Shown: in pieces, positions 37,701-49,400 of the stretch
Layout of the letters: every line of letters begins with the position of its first letter
Position numbering within the stretch: position 1 is the stretch's first letter
Origin: Paracyclopina nana
Lineage: Eukaryota > Arthropoda > Copepoda > Cyclopoida > Cyclopettidae
Assembly (NCBI GenBank): GCA_019096065.1
Contig: JAGUCH010000006.1
Coordinates: 4,050,001-4,114,000, forward strand
Length of the DNA stretch: 64,000 nucleotides
Direction of reading: 5' to 3'
The notes under the pieces: generated by a model
Told to the model about the DNA's origin: nothing
Database searches by the model: none
What the model saw: the letters and a program-made list of their open reading frames with translations, nothing else
Translations under genes and position numbers: made by a program

Positions 37701-39166
37701 ACAGTTTGACAAACGTCTGCACCAAAAAGTCACAATTATCGACAAACGAAGAGAGAAGAAGATCTTTTCAGACTTAAGCGCAGGCTGGAGGAAGTACTCA
37801 AGGGCTTTCCTCATGCTGAGCCCGAGGATATGGATCTAATTCGACACTTTTTCGATCAAATCTGGGGTGGAAAATTGCCTTTTCGAAAAAGGTTATTCCG
37901 GAGAAAATGAGGTATTATCAGAAAACGAGGTGGCTGCGTCGTTGCTCCCTTTTTCCCGAGCCATCTTCCTTGCCTTGCTAGGTCTAAAAATCACATAAAC
38001 TTTGTCAATAAAGCTCGCACTTTGGGGACAAAATTGGGGGACGCTTGAGCTTTCTGATCAGCTATATTTTATAAAGCATAAAACCCTCATTTCCAGAACT
38101 CGTGACGCACTGCTTATAAAAATAGTATAGCAAGGTAAGAAAAAAAGCACTAAACGGATTTGGGCTCTACTGATTTATGATTGTGGCGAATCGTTATGAA
38201 AAATGGCCACGAAAAATCCAATGCTTAGGTGGCAAATGTGCAATGAGTGGAAAATTCAATTTTCAGAATTGGGAACAGCTACTATAGCAGTTTTGAAGCC
38301 TCTTTATGAAATGGGGCGGCTCAAAGAGCTTGAGAATTATTACCACCATATCACATCTCATACATAAAAAATTATTGATAGACTCTTAAATTTGGCAAGG
38401 CGTCCCACGAATAAAAAGGATCATTTTTTTTTTTTTTTTGGCAAAAAATGAATTTGAGTGGAAACGAGATGCACGCATATGGAAGAATAAGAACGCATCG
38501 CGTCCCTCGCAATTATGCTGCCATTTTTTGTAGCCTCTGCAATAATGAAAGCCCCTTTTTGGTAGGAAGCTGTACCCTCAAAAGTCGTCCCGCATCATCA
38601 TCTTTACAGCTAAAAAATGCATTTTCTAGACTCCAGACCGAGTAGCAGCTCTGGCTGCAGCTGAGGTTGGGAAGAATGCATCAAGCAGCAAAAAAGGGGG
38701 ATGATAATGCAGAAAAAAGATGTAATATTTACCTGGATGGGTTGCTGTGCAAAAGTGTCGGGTCCAGCTACTTCGGTCCTCACCAGTGATTGCTGGTCAA
38801 AAACGTCAGCTGTTGGCTCGCGGATTAACCAGCTTCCGGCGTCCTCACGGGGAACCACGCGGACGCTCAAGGAGAAAAATCCGTAGCGGTAAAACATGTC
38901 AACGGCGCCTCCTGAGAAAAAAACCAAATTGGAAATAAAGAGCTGTGACCGCAGCAGTTCCCTTTTATTGAATTACCAGCAGGAACGTCGAAGTTGATTC
39001 TTTTGGAAGTTCTGGATTGAGGATTCAATCCAGCATCAAGAAGGATCAGATCACTCTGAACATTTCTTGCAATGTCCCCAATGGCTGCAGAGCGGACTTC
39101 CTGGCCTTGGAAGGCCAAAAAAAGAGCAGCCAAGACGATGATCATTTCAGTGGTAGTAAAAGCCAT
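34757..39166 (-). CDS. tsl: Torso-like protein (secreted MACPF-domain developmental protein)
   Basis: Exons are complement(join(34757..35521, 38733..38911, 38977..39166)), 377 aa. Donors and acceptors are GT-AG and phases 1 and 0 agree. The ATG at 39166 starts a signal peptide (IIVLAALFLAF core, residues about 8-19). The middle exon encodes AVDMFYRYGFFSLSVRVVP. The last exon holds the MACPF signature NFGTHYFKSVTVGEA near residue 230, then a C-terminal domain ending in a natural TAA. In Drosophila, Torso-like is laid down at the egg poles to localise Torso receptor activation and also acts in growth; Drosophila Tsl is about 350 aa, so this gene is full length. Despite the MACPF fold, Torso-like is a developmental factor and not a known lytic toxin. 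The 3.2-kb second intron is loaded with MITEs. Function in this animal is inferred. Confidence 0.87.
36326..36341. repeat. (CG)8 dinucleotide run in the torso-like intron
   Basis: Eight consecutive CG steps occur in an otherwise AT-rich intron. Alternating CG is the sequence most prone to left-handed Z-DNA. I see no neighbouring gene feature. Confidence 0.9.
37067..37658. mobile_element. PIF/Harbinger-like MITE with TTA target duplication, internally duplicated
   Basis: The ends are TGTGG(A/T)GTTCATCTA in inverted orientation, each flanked by TTA (37064-37066 and 37659-37661). Two further internal copies of the same end occur, at about 37279 (forward) and about 37526 (reverse, also next to TAA). 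The region is therefore two related copies, nested or in tandem, plus another MITE inserted at 37138-37275. There is no coding capacity. The 3-bp TWA duplication is typical of PIF/Harbinger. Confidence 0.65.
37138..37275. mobile_element. 138-bp MITE with TAA target duplication
   Basis: Inverted ends AGCCCGGTTCCAACAA lie between TAA at 37135-37137 and TAA at 37276-37278. The interior has AGTATAGTAT repeats and a GC-rich centre. It is inserted in the larger MITE just inside its left end. Confidence 0.75.
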
Positions 39167-40351
39167 TTTGGTTGTTTGTTTTTGTATGGTTGCCCGTAGT
39201 AGCAAAAAAATGAATTATTACTGCAATAGCTGCAACTGTATAGCTAAATTTCTGCGAATTGCCGAGATGTGTGGTTTTTCAGAAAAGATGATTGCTTCAA
39301 TTGCAAAGCCTCAATCTTTTCTCTCAAGTCTCGCGAATCAACAGACTTCTGCTTCAAACTTCGTCCAAAAGACGACTGAATTTTCAACTCTGGGCAATTG
39401 AAGGACATCATTTCATGGCCGTCCGTACGCGCACTTTAACTAGGGAGGTGAATTCCAGGAAACGTGCATCATTGAAGCAACATCTTGCGAGACTGAATTT
39501 GCGATCGAGGCAAACAAACCTATCAAATATACAACACCTCGTGTAATGGCTCAAATTGCACTTGCAGGCACAATTTTGGGATAATTTTCAAAAATTCATA
39601 TTCCGACTTTTTGACTGCCCTAAATCATTTTGCATAGCAACCACACCTCAATGAACCCGATGGTAGCAACACCAGGTTAAAATAAGCATTGCTCCAATTA
39701 CCTTCTTCTATGGGTGGAATATACCATTTCTCGCGAACGAAGGGTGTTTTGAGTGGTAAACGAGCAACTTTGAGGTCCAAGGCCGATGCATGTACGTACG
39801 TATATATGCATGCACAAAGGAGAATAAATGTACAGAATTTCCATCAGTAGCGTTTGACCTTCATTATGACTTGCTTAACGATACTGAAAATGAATAGCAT
39901 TGAAGTTGTTTTCGATCTTCTTGCGATGATTGCAGCCCAAAGCTTGAGGCATTTTGCTGGAATTCCAAATATCGTAACAAGTTCAGTTGGAAAAAACAAG
40001 TTTCCAATGGATTCTCACACTTCCTGATCCAACGCTAACGGAAAATTATCAATTAAGCTTGTCAACGACCAACTTAATAAATATCAAATTCAACCTTCAA
40101 TTTGCTAGAAAATCGGTGGACTGAATTTTTTGCATCGATTAAAGGACACGTGGTTGTATCTTTTGTTTTTGCTCGCAACAAAGCATTTTTGCCTCCAACT
40201 TATCATACAAGTGAAGCATAATATTCCATTTCACAAACAAAGAACATTTGATTGGTAGAATCGTGTCTCTCCCTTGTTTGGACGCAAGAATGGTAATTAC
40301 ACATTGACTTCCGCAATTTTGGAATTCCACAGAAGGCCAAAATTGCAATCA
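39167..40351. other. Intergenic region between torso-like and mRpS30
   Basis: About 1.2 kb contain the torso-like promoter side at the left and the downstream flank of mRpS30 at the right. An alternating purine/pyrimidine stretch (GTACGTACGTATATATGCAT) lies near 39793. No further gene was recognised. Confidence 0.5.
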
Positions 40352-40357
40352 TTTATT
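40352..40357 (-). terminator. Poly(A) signal of mRpS30
   Basis: AATAAA on the minus strand, 46 nt after the mRpS30 stop codon at 40404. Confidence 0.75.
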
Positions 40358-40403
40358 TTTATCATTATTTGCACTGCAGATCAACCATACACATTGACGA
40401 GGA

Positions 40404-43400
40404 TCAGTTTTCGTCCCTGGGCACGGGAGGAAACACTGGCCTGACACGAGAGTAGCCTTGGTACTTTTTCTTGCCCTCTGGCCTGAACTTGGAGGGTTGA
40501 TAGGCTGGGATGTAATAGTCGAGTGACCTAAATTCTGGGTGCCAGTGGAACTTTCCGAGCGAATCATACTTGGCCATTTTGAACCAATTCATCTCACGGA
40601 AGCCAAACATGAACGCGTTCTCTGGGTGCCTGAGATGATGTATTTTCTCCCAGAATTCGATATCAGGCTTGGCATAGTGTCGAGGCCGGTTGGAGCTAAT
40701 GTGCCTGTGAATCCTGAAGGTGTAGTTTCTGTTGTAAGTGTTGCGGAGAGTGTGGAGGTATTTTCCGCCTAGATCGAGGTATTGGGAGTTGTCCACGTCC
40801 TCTGCTTTTATTGACGGCCTCAGGATGTAGAATGTGATTAGGTTTGCTAGCACGTCTCGATTGAAGCCCTCCACGTGGCCGGATTTGACATCGATGGCCT
40901 CGTAAAGACGTTGCTCTGGGAGATGCCACATGACATTGCGAGGAAACTTCTCTATTGAGTCCTGAATCAAGTAATGGAATTTTCAAAGGGGGAGAATGAA
41001 TGCAAGCAATAATTTGATTGACAGACCTTACATGTATGGCAAGACACATAGCAAAAAGAAGGAGTTTACACGAATTTTCAGATTCCCAACCACCTAACTA
41101 AATAGTATTCGAGGAATTCGCCAAGGGAATGCATGAAATTCATCATATGACAGACGTACGACAGCAATGGCTGCATAGGAGAAACCGGCTTCATCAACAA
41201 CAATATGCTCATTGTTTTAGACAATTTCACGCGTCGTATCTGCCACGCAAAAGGGCATTATTTTGTGCTTGGAAAACTCCCCGACTGACACTTCCATGCA
41301 TAGAAAGTGGTTACAATCTGAGGCTTTCAGCCTAACATGGCAAACGAACCTGTCAAAAGCAAATCTGCCTATTTTTTCTAATAGCTGCCACAGCTTATGT
41401 GCTACTTAACTAAAAATCCACATGCGCGTTATGGCGATGCAAATAACGCCAGAGCGTCTTACCTTGACATCTGCTGCAGCATCGACCAGCTCCGTTTTGT
41501 TCAGCTGATAGGAAGCAAATTTGAACTTTTGCCCATCACTTATGACAACATTGGTGGCTAATGGCCTCGTAGGATCATTCATTGGATCAAAGCCGAGATA
41601 ACAAGCAGTGGGTAATAGGACTCCGTAGGAAGCCAAAATAGCCTTGCAAGTAAGCATTTCTTCTCGAAAATCGAACCCGGATTCCGGATCCCAGGCAGTT
41701 TGGGTGCTGATACTTTGAGACCGGTTCACTGAATTAATCCACGACAAGTTAATAAATTGGTTTTCAGAACCCGTCCAGTGACCTGGAACATTGGTGGCAT
41801 GTCTGTTAAAACTGGGGTACCCAGACACCTTGGTAGAGTAGTTGTATTCCGGTACCGATCCGGATTGACAAATCGGATCTTCAATGTCGACGTAGGGGTC
41901 AAAAGTTGCATTAGACCTCATGCTGACTGAATGCTGACCTACAAGAAAGGAAGAAAAATAATATATTCTCAACCCTTCTGAATGAAACCATTGAAGGAAG
42001 TGACATTAATGGACCTGCAAATTGAGTGATTACGAGTTTACAAACTGCTTTATGCGCTCTTTTAGAATTGGTCAGTTGTATGACAAAATGCAACTTGGCA
42101 GCTTCATGCTTCTTAGCCTTTTAGGCACCAATCACGCCTTTATCCAGCAGCGGGAAAGCTACATCAAAAAAAGTCTCAGCTCTAACCAGCTTACTCATGG
42201 AAAAGCACTTGGAAACAGCAAATCTTTGATGGAGTGCGCAGCCTTTTGCATTTCCAACAAGGACACTTGTGATGGATACGCATGGGATAAGGCTACAGAA
42301 GTATGTCAATTGATCAACGTTGATGCTGGACAATCTTGGGACAAAGATTTGGCCCCTACGGAGTACATGGTGAAAAAAATCATGCTAGTTACAACAATCG
42401 GAACAACTTCAGCGTCTACTGAAACGTCTACAACCACACCGATTACGACAATGACCACCTCAACATCAACCACAACTACCATCCCAATTTTTGCAACATC
42501 AACTATGTCAAGTTCATCTAACACCCAAGAAATATCTACATATCAAACAGATACCACACTTGCCACAATAACTACCACTTCAGTCACTCTAAGTACGGAA
42601 ACACTACCAACAACCCCATCAAACCCTACAACTACCACTCAATCAACCACACCTGAAACAACTACTACAACTACGACCACAATAACTACCACCAACTGTT
42701 TCGAGAGGACGTCTACCGCGGCCTCGACGATGGAAGCTTCAAGTACTACCGACTTTGTAAGCTTCATACAAAAGAAATGAAATAAAAGATACATAAAATA
42801 CAACTTGTTTGTTCGGTATCGGATTCGTGAGTGCTTTATTGAGAAAAAGTAAAGCTGAAACGGTGAACATAAACTCAGTATTGACAAAGAGAGATAATGT
42901 TGAGAGACAAGGTGAATAAAGACAAGGGGTACCAACATCCTCCCCCCAAGTTAGGCCTCGAGGCCTAACTTACTGTTGCGCTTCATCAGCAACGGCATCA
43001 TCAACGGCATTTTCAGGCTTACCACCGATAAACCAATCCAAGTCAGAGGGGACGCAAACCAAGGTGGCAGACGCAGACACGGAGACACCAATCTGGAACT
43101 GGTGGCGATCACCTTGCCGCCAGACCCATTGGAGACCCTTAAACAATCCCAGGCAATGGAAGTTAAAGGGGGCCAGCAGCGCAAAGTCGTTTTCCAAGAC
43201 AAGCATAGGCACTTTGACATGATCAAAGGCGGCATGACCGAGGCCATTGCACTCGCTGCAAACTTGCAAAAACTTGGGGCAAGTTGCCAAAATGTGGTTG
43301 GTGCCATAGCATCGCGGATAGATGCACCTCTTCCTTAGTTTGCGACAAGGCATTTTATTCTTCGTCTTCTTCTTCTGCGGAGGCTTAATAAGCTCATCAA

Positions 43401-46400
43401 ATGTCGGCATTGAGACAGCCGCTACGGCAGTAGCACCAGCATTTTGAGGAGCAGAAGTGGCCTGATCATTGGGAATAGTGATCCTCAACTCATCAGCCTC
43501 GCTGGCTGATGAATCAGTGGTGGCCTCGGGATCAATAATTTCTTCTTCCTCGTCATCATCCAGAGCCTCAATGACAGCGTGCTGTTCATCATCCAAATGC
43601 GCAGTCGACGAGCAAGCCGAACAACGGTGGGGAAACATTGTTCCAGGAATTAGCATTTGATCCAAAAGACTTTGAATGAGAACAGAGTCATAAGCGCGTC
43701 CTTCCAAATAGGCTTTGAGGTCAGCCCTCAAGGAAGGTGAGGCCGCATGAGGATCAGGGGCATAGACGACACTCTTTAGGGCCGCTCGAACGACGACAGG
43801 TGAGCAAATGACTGGGTTGGTATCTCCAGCATGAAAATAAGCCGGTCCAGGGCGCAATGAAGGATCCTTCATGAAGTCCGCCTTGCCAAAAGCCCAGACA
43901 TGAATTGACCTCTTGTTTGAGATGTTGTTGATGGCTTGACGACCTTTAGTCATAGTAGTCAAATAATGTATGACTCTACCCGCATCAGCATCATCAGTGG
44001 CCTCGAAATGGTCCAAAATGGCTGAGGCCTCGCGGCCCAGCAGCAAATACGGCACGGCCAGACGGTAAAAGACATAGAATACGAGGCCGTCCAGCCACTG
44101 GCTCAGAGGTCGCGAGCAATCCGATGAAGGCCAATAGACTTGCATGACGTCACCCTTCATAACAATGGGGGGCTGAGCCTCATTCTCAGCATCCAGGCCT
44201 CGACTGCTTGATTTAGGTCGATAGACCTCGACAAACGAAGGCAAATGCAGCCTCTTGGCAACATACGACATGCCATTTTTAGCAGTGAGGGAGCGATCCA
44301 GAGTTGACGGCGGAAATGCAAAGGTGGCAACGTTGGAAATGTCACAATCTCCAACAAGGTCAACATTGAGGGCTGCGAGGCTTTGACGAGTCTCATAAAT
44401 GTTGAACTGACCTTTTAAAATGGTGGGATCCGCGAGGATCGCGCCAATTTCATCAGGGATGCGACGGCCCAAAACTGGTTCAGCCAAACCTCCGTAGTTG
44501 ACGACAATAAACAATGCGATGCCATTGGGCGACATGATGCCAAAGACGGTGAAAGCTGCTTTGGCAGGCGACGAGCTGCCAAATCCACATCGACTATAGG
44601 CGCCAGCCGTCCAAGGAATGGTGACAACTGAGCAAAAAGTGCGGCCACGGATTTGCTCAAAAAACTCGTCCTTCTTCAGCAGCAACATCAAATTGGCCCA
44701 TTCCACTTCGCTATCATAGGCGACTATGTTGCGAAGGCCATCACGAAGCCGAACATCAAAAGGCCCAGCAAGGCCAAGACTGTCCTTGTAGGCCAAATGC
44801 TTCGGGTAAGTTAATTGAAACTTGTCTTCAGGTAGGCCATGTGGAAGTACGTCATCAGCGGAGACTTGCAAGGGGAACTTGGTGGCGCAAAGATTGAGAG
44901 GACATGGCACACGCAAGTGTTCAGGCAGATCGGCAACATAGGAATGGGCAGCAGGGCAGAGAATATGCACAGGACCTTGAGGCAAAGGCGTGGCCAACGG
45001 GCCAATCATCGTAGGAGGAGTGGCCGAAAAACCACCCATAAGTGTGACCATAGCCTCATCATCATAGTCGCTCGGCCTTTGGACGTCGCCGTCCTCGCCC
45101 AAAAAGAGTGATGAGCAGCCAGTCATCCATGGCCTCAGCCGACACGCATCCGTAACAGGAAATGTCGCCAGAAAATTGGTGAGATCTTCTTCAGTGAATG
45201 ACTCATCTTGTCCTTCTGGAGAAGCGGCGGCGGTGGCAAATTTGGGATGAGTCTGGCGGTGATTCTTGAGCCATTTGAACCGCAATGTTGCCATTCCTCT
45301 TGCAATTTCATGATAGATGGCAGCAGATTTCTTGGCAACTTGTCGTTCTCCATCATTAAGTGGCCTCGCGGCCCAAATCATCAATTCAGATGGAGTGGAA
45401 ATGACCGACGACATGTACAAATCATGATGGGCAATTTGCATAGTTGAAATGGCATTTTTGCCAGCATACAAGTTTGCTAGCCTCATACCTTCATCGGTGA
45501 CCACAGACAGCCTCGCGGCTGTCCTTTGGGCATCAGAGCGGAGGTCAGACGGAGAGCGAAGGGCATAGTTGAAGTTGCTGCCAAGCAGAGCCACGGTGGG
45601 ATCCCGATAAGTCGAAAGCCTCGAAATGATGTCCATAGAAAGCAAATCCTCATCATAAAGAGCGCGTTGAAATCCCCATCTCTTCGCAATTTGCTCAGAA
45701 ATGTTGATGAGCTCGTCCTGCCTCGAATTGGCAGAAGGAGTGGCCTTCGTGGTCTTGATTACAGCAGGCGGAGGAGAGGCAGTCATCATTGGCCAACATG
45801 AGGGCGTCGCAGGCTCCAGCGAGACATCGACAGCAAATCGAACAGCTCGTCGAAGCGGAGCGGGACGGCGAGCCTTCAACGTGTACAAAGGTTGCGCTAA
45901 AGGTTGCGCCTCTTGCTTCGAAGGAGCCATCGTGATGTCTGGCGTCGACGTAGAATGGTGAGAAACAGCTTGAGTAGTCGGCGGTGGAACAGGGAGAGGC
46001 GGGGCCATTGAAGCAGAAGGAAGAGACGGAGGCGGGACCAATGCCATGGCAGAAATGGCAGCCGCATCAACCTCGCGGTTAGATGCTAATCGACGGCCCA
46101 TTTCCTTGAAGCGTTCTTCCATTGCCGAAGCCTCGTTCTTGGCTTGCATGTACAGCTGATAATAATCCGGATTTGCCGATGATCGAGAGTCACTCCGATT
46201 GTCGCCACGATGATCAGATCTTGAGTGAGAACGTTGTCGATCTCGCGATCGGCTGGAACCAGGGCCTCTTGATCGACCTTGGTCCCTAGAAGGAGATCTA
46301 CGAGAAGGAGATTGGTAACGTTGGCCATGGCGATCTCGGCGATCCGAGCTTCTGGATCTATCTCGATTATTATACCTTTCCGATGAAGTTCTTGGGGCGC

Positions 46401-49400
46401 GACGCGATTCAGATTGTCTCCGGGGGGAATCCCAATCAGAAGGAGTATCGGTATCCACGATGTCCAAAATATCACTTGCGTTAGAATTATTCGTTGCCAT
46501 CTAGGATTGTTGCACCACGCAAAAAGGGGGCGGAAATGGAAGAGGCAGCTGAAAATGTTAGTCAGCTTAACAGCATGCGACTTCCAGACTGAGTTTACAT
46601 TAAATAGTCATAGGTCGATAAAAAGAGTCAAAAATCACCAGGAAGCCCAAAAGTCGTTAAGGCAACGCTGAGAAGCCTTGTTTTTGTTTTGAGCTGCGAA
46701 GCCTTGAGCGAATATCATTGGATTCCATCTGCTGATAAGCTTGTTCCCAATGTTGCGTCACAGGCTGTGATTTGACTATAATTTCTTCTTCAGGGAGGTC
46801 GTCACCATCCTCTTCATCATCCAAAAGAGGAGGACCAAAATTAGGATCATCATCCAAAAAAGGCACATCATCCTCGACCGGCAACGTAGAAAGAGAATCA
46901 TCTTCTTCTTGAATAACATCGATAGGCACCAGTCGATTAACAGGTCGCAACAAAATTATTTTATTTTTCTTGCGAGAAGGTTGAACCTGCAGCGATGCAG
47001 TTCTGACTATGCCGTCAGTGCCAGGATGCAGTTGAACGATCTTACCATACTTCCAGGTATTTCTTCGATCGAGATCGTCAGCAACGAGGACAAGTTGACC
47101 CTTTTTCAAGGAGCCCTGACTAGTTTGCCACTTGGGGAGCTGATGAATTTGAGACAACCATTCAGGAAGCCACTCTTGCCAAAGATCTTGTAAACATTGC
47201 TCAATCAACGCATAACGATGAGGTAGAGAGAAAACTTCATCAGCAGGCAAAACAGGTAAAGTTTCTCCAGGTGGTCCATAGGTCAAAAAATGAGATGGAG
47301 TAATAACGTCGCCGTTTATTTCTCCCAAAGGTCTGGTGTTGACGGTGCCCTCAGCTTTAACTACCATAGTTTCGAATTCTTCTAATCTTAACCTATGTTT
47401 ACGGTAGGTTTTGAAAAATGCTTTTTTCCACAACTTTATAGCTGCTTCACCTAAACCATTGAAGTTAGGACCATAGGGAGGGGAAAAGAGCCATTGTCTC
47501 ACGCCACAATCAGCTCCCCATTTTCGCAAATGGAGCCAGTCTAATTGTGATATGTCTTTCTTTAATTCAATCATACGTTCATCCTCATTCAGATCCTTCA
47601 TAGCTCTTACGAGACTACTTTGATTGTCTGATCGAATCGTTTCCGGGCATCCACGTCTAGCCACAAATCTCTCCAGTGCAAAAACAACACTTTCAGTCTT
47701 TAAAGAGGGTGTAACTTCAGTGTGTATAGCTTTGGTATGGCGACATACTACCACTAAAACCCATCGTTTAGTCAGGGCCCTGTTTTGTATAACTTTGAAG
47801 GGGCCTGCAAAGTCCAGGGAAACATGTCTAAATGGTAAGATATTTGTCAAAGCTACTGCTCGAGGGGGGTGTGGAGCCATCGCTGGCTGCACTGGTTTGT
47901 TCTTCATTTTTTGACACTCAATGCATTTTCTCAGCACTTTTTCACATTGCCATTTTCCTTTTATTAGCCAATATTTTGATCGCAGTCTGTTTAACAAAGA
48001 TTGCTTCCCTATACCATGACCAATCTTGTCATGGAAGCCTTTGATGATCGACTCGGAGATTTGACTAGGTGGGAGTATTAGGCGATTGTTGGTCCATGGC
48101 GAAGAGATTTCTGAAGTTCTTCCTTGTGAACGTATTTCCCCAAAGGAACCAACCATAATTTTTAGTCCCACTAACTGCGAAGTTTTTGGATATTGAGAGT
48201 GTTTCAATAAATAATCCACTTCGTGATCAAAATAGTGTTGTTGATTCATGGCAATTAAAAGTGTCTCTGCTTTAGCACATTGTGGTATGATGTATTTCCT
48301 CCCCCCGTTTGTCGAGGCCAAAATGGCATCAGGCCGCGACAAACCATTACGGACATGTTTGGCAGTAGTTCTGAGAAGATGAACAAAGTTGAGGAAATGC
48401 CCCAAAAGCACTTTTGCTTTCGCAAATGAGCGAGTGGCAGCAAAAATTTTCTCAACTGGAAAAGTCCGCAACTGAAGAAACAAATGCTGCTTGTCCAGCA
48501 AGGACATTAAAGCATTGTCTGCGAGTTGGAAAGCCAATGAAATTTGCGCTTGAGGTTGGACATATTCGGCAACTGCTTCATGATCAGCCACATCGGGAGC
48601 CCACATGGGATATTGATCATCAGGTAATTGAAGCCACTGAGGACCAGATTGCCATAAAGGAAAGTCATGCAGCTGCGCAGGTGTCTTTCCCCTCGACGGG
48701 GCGTCTGCTGGATTGTCTTTACCAGCAACGTGAGACCATATATAATGTTTTGTCAAAGAATAGATTTCACAGACGCGTCGAGCTATAAAGGCTCTCCAAT
48801 TAACACCAGGCTTGGATATCCATGTCAAAACACACCTCGAGTCAGTGAATAAATGAACAGTCACAATTTGGGTGAAAAGACGACAGATATGGCGAGCCAA
48901 TCTCGCCCCCATCAACGTCCCCAACAACTCGAGTTGTGGAATAGATAGTTTTTGTTTTAAAGGGGCCAAACGTCGTTTTGAGACCAGCAAGTTGACCATT
49001 AAAGGAGCATCATATTTAATGTACGCCACCGCTGAATACGCCAATTCAGATGCATCGGTGAAAATAATCAAGCGTGGAGTTTGAGTACTGTTCGCGAGAA
49101 CAGCACGTGGAAAGGACAATAAGGACAATGATGGCAAAAGAGCAATAATGGCCCTCCATTCTTTGATAATTGAGTCAACTTCCGTATTGCCAAGTAAATC
49201 GAGCTTGGTATCCCAGTCAAACTGCTGCGTAGTGCGTAGAGCACACATTTTCTGCATTGAAAATCGCAACAATAAAGTGACTGGATCAATGAGGCCTAAT
49301 GGGTCATACAACTTACAAGCCATTGATGCAAACTTGCGCATAGTGATTGGTGAGGCCGTAATTTGCGACAAATCTGGGCAGTGAAATTCAATGCGATCTT

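Larger units (their letters stand above)
35522..38732 (-). other. Torso-like intron 2
   Basis: A 3.2-kb intron with a CAG|GTAAAT donor on the minus strand and a TTCCAG acceptor. It contains nested MITEs (37067-37658), a CG run, and a T16 tract near 38425. The 174-codon minus-strand frame at 35707-36231 has no domain features and is not called a gene. Confidence 0.8.

Noticed and set aside
34757..39166. Reading the MACPF protein as a perforin-type toxin
   Set aside because: Length, exon content and the Torso-like signature around GTHYFKSVTVGE fit the developmental Torso-like family rather than pore-forming perforins.
42976..43338. Plus-strand open frames inside the retrotransposon (also 48414-48788, 52648-53037 and others)
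   Set aside because: They are antisense shadows of gag, pol and ORF3 with no features of their own.
42970..46500. ORF3 as an envelope glycoprotein, making the element an errantivirus-like agent
   Set aside because: There is no signal peptide, transmembrane segment, furin-like site or fusion peptide; the protein is RS-rich and soluble-looking.
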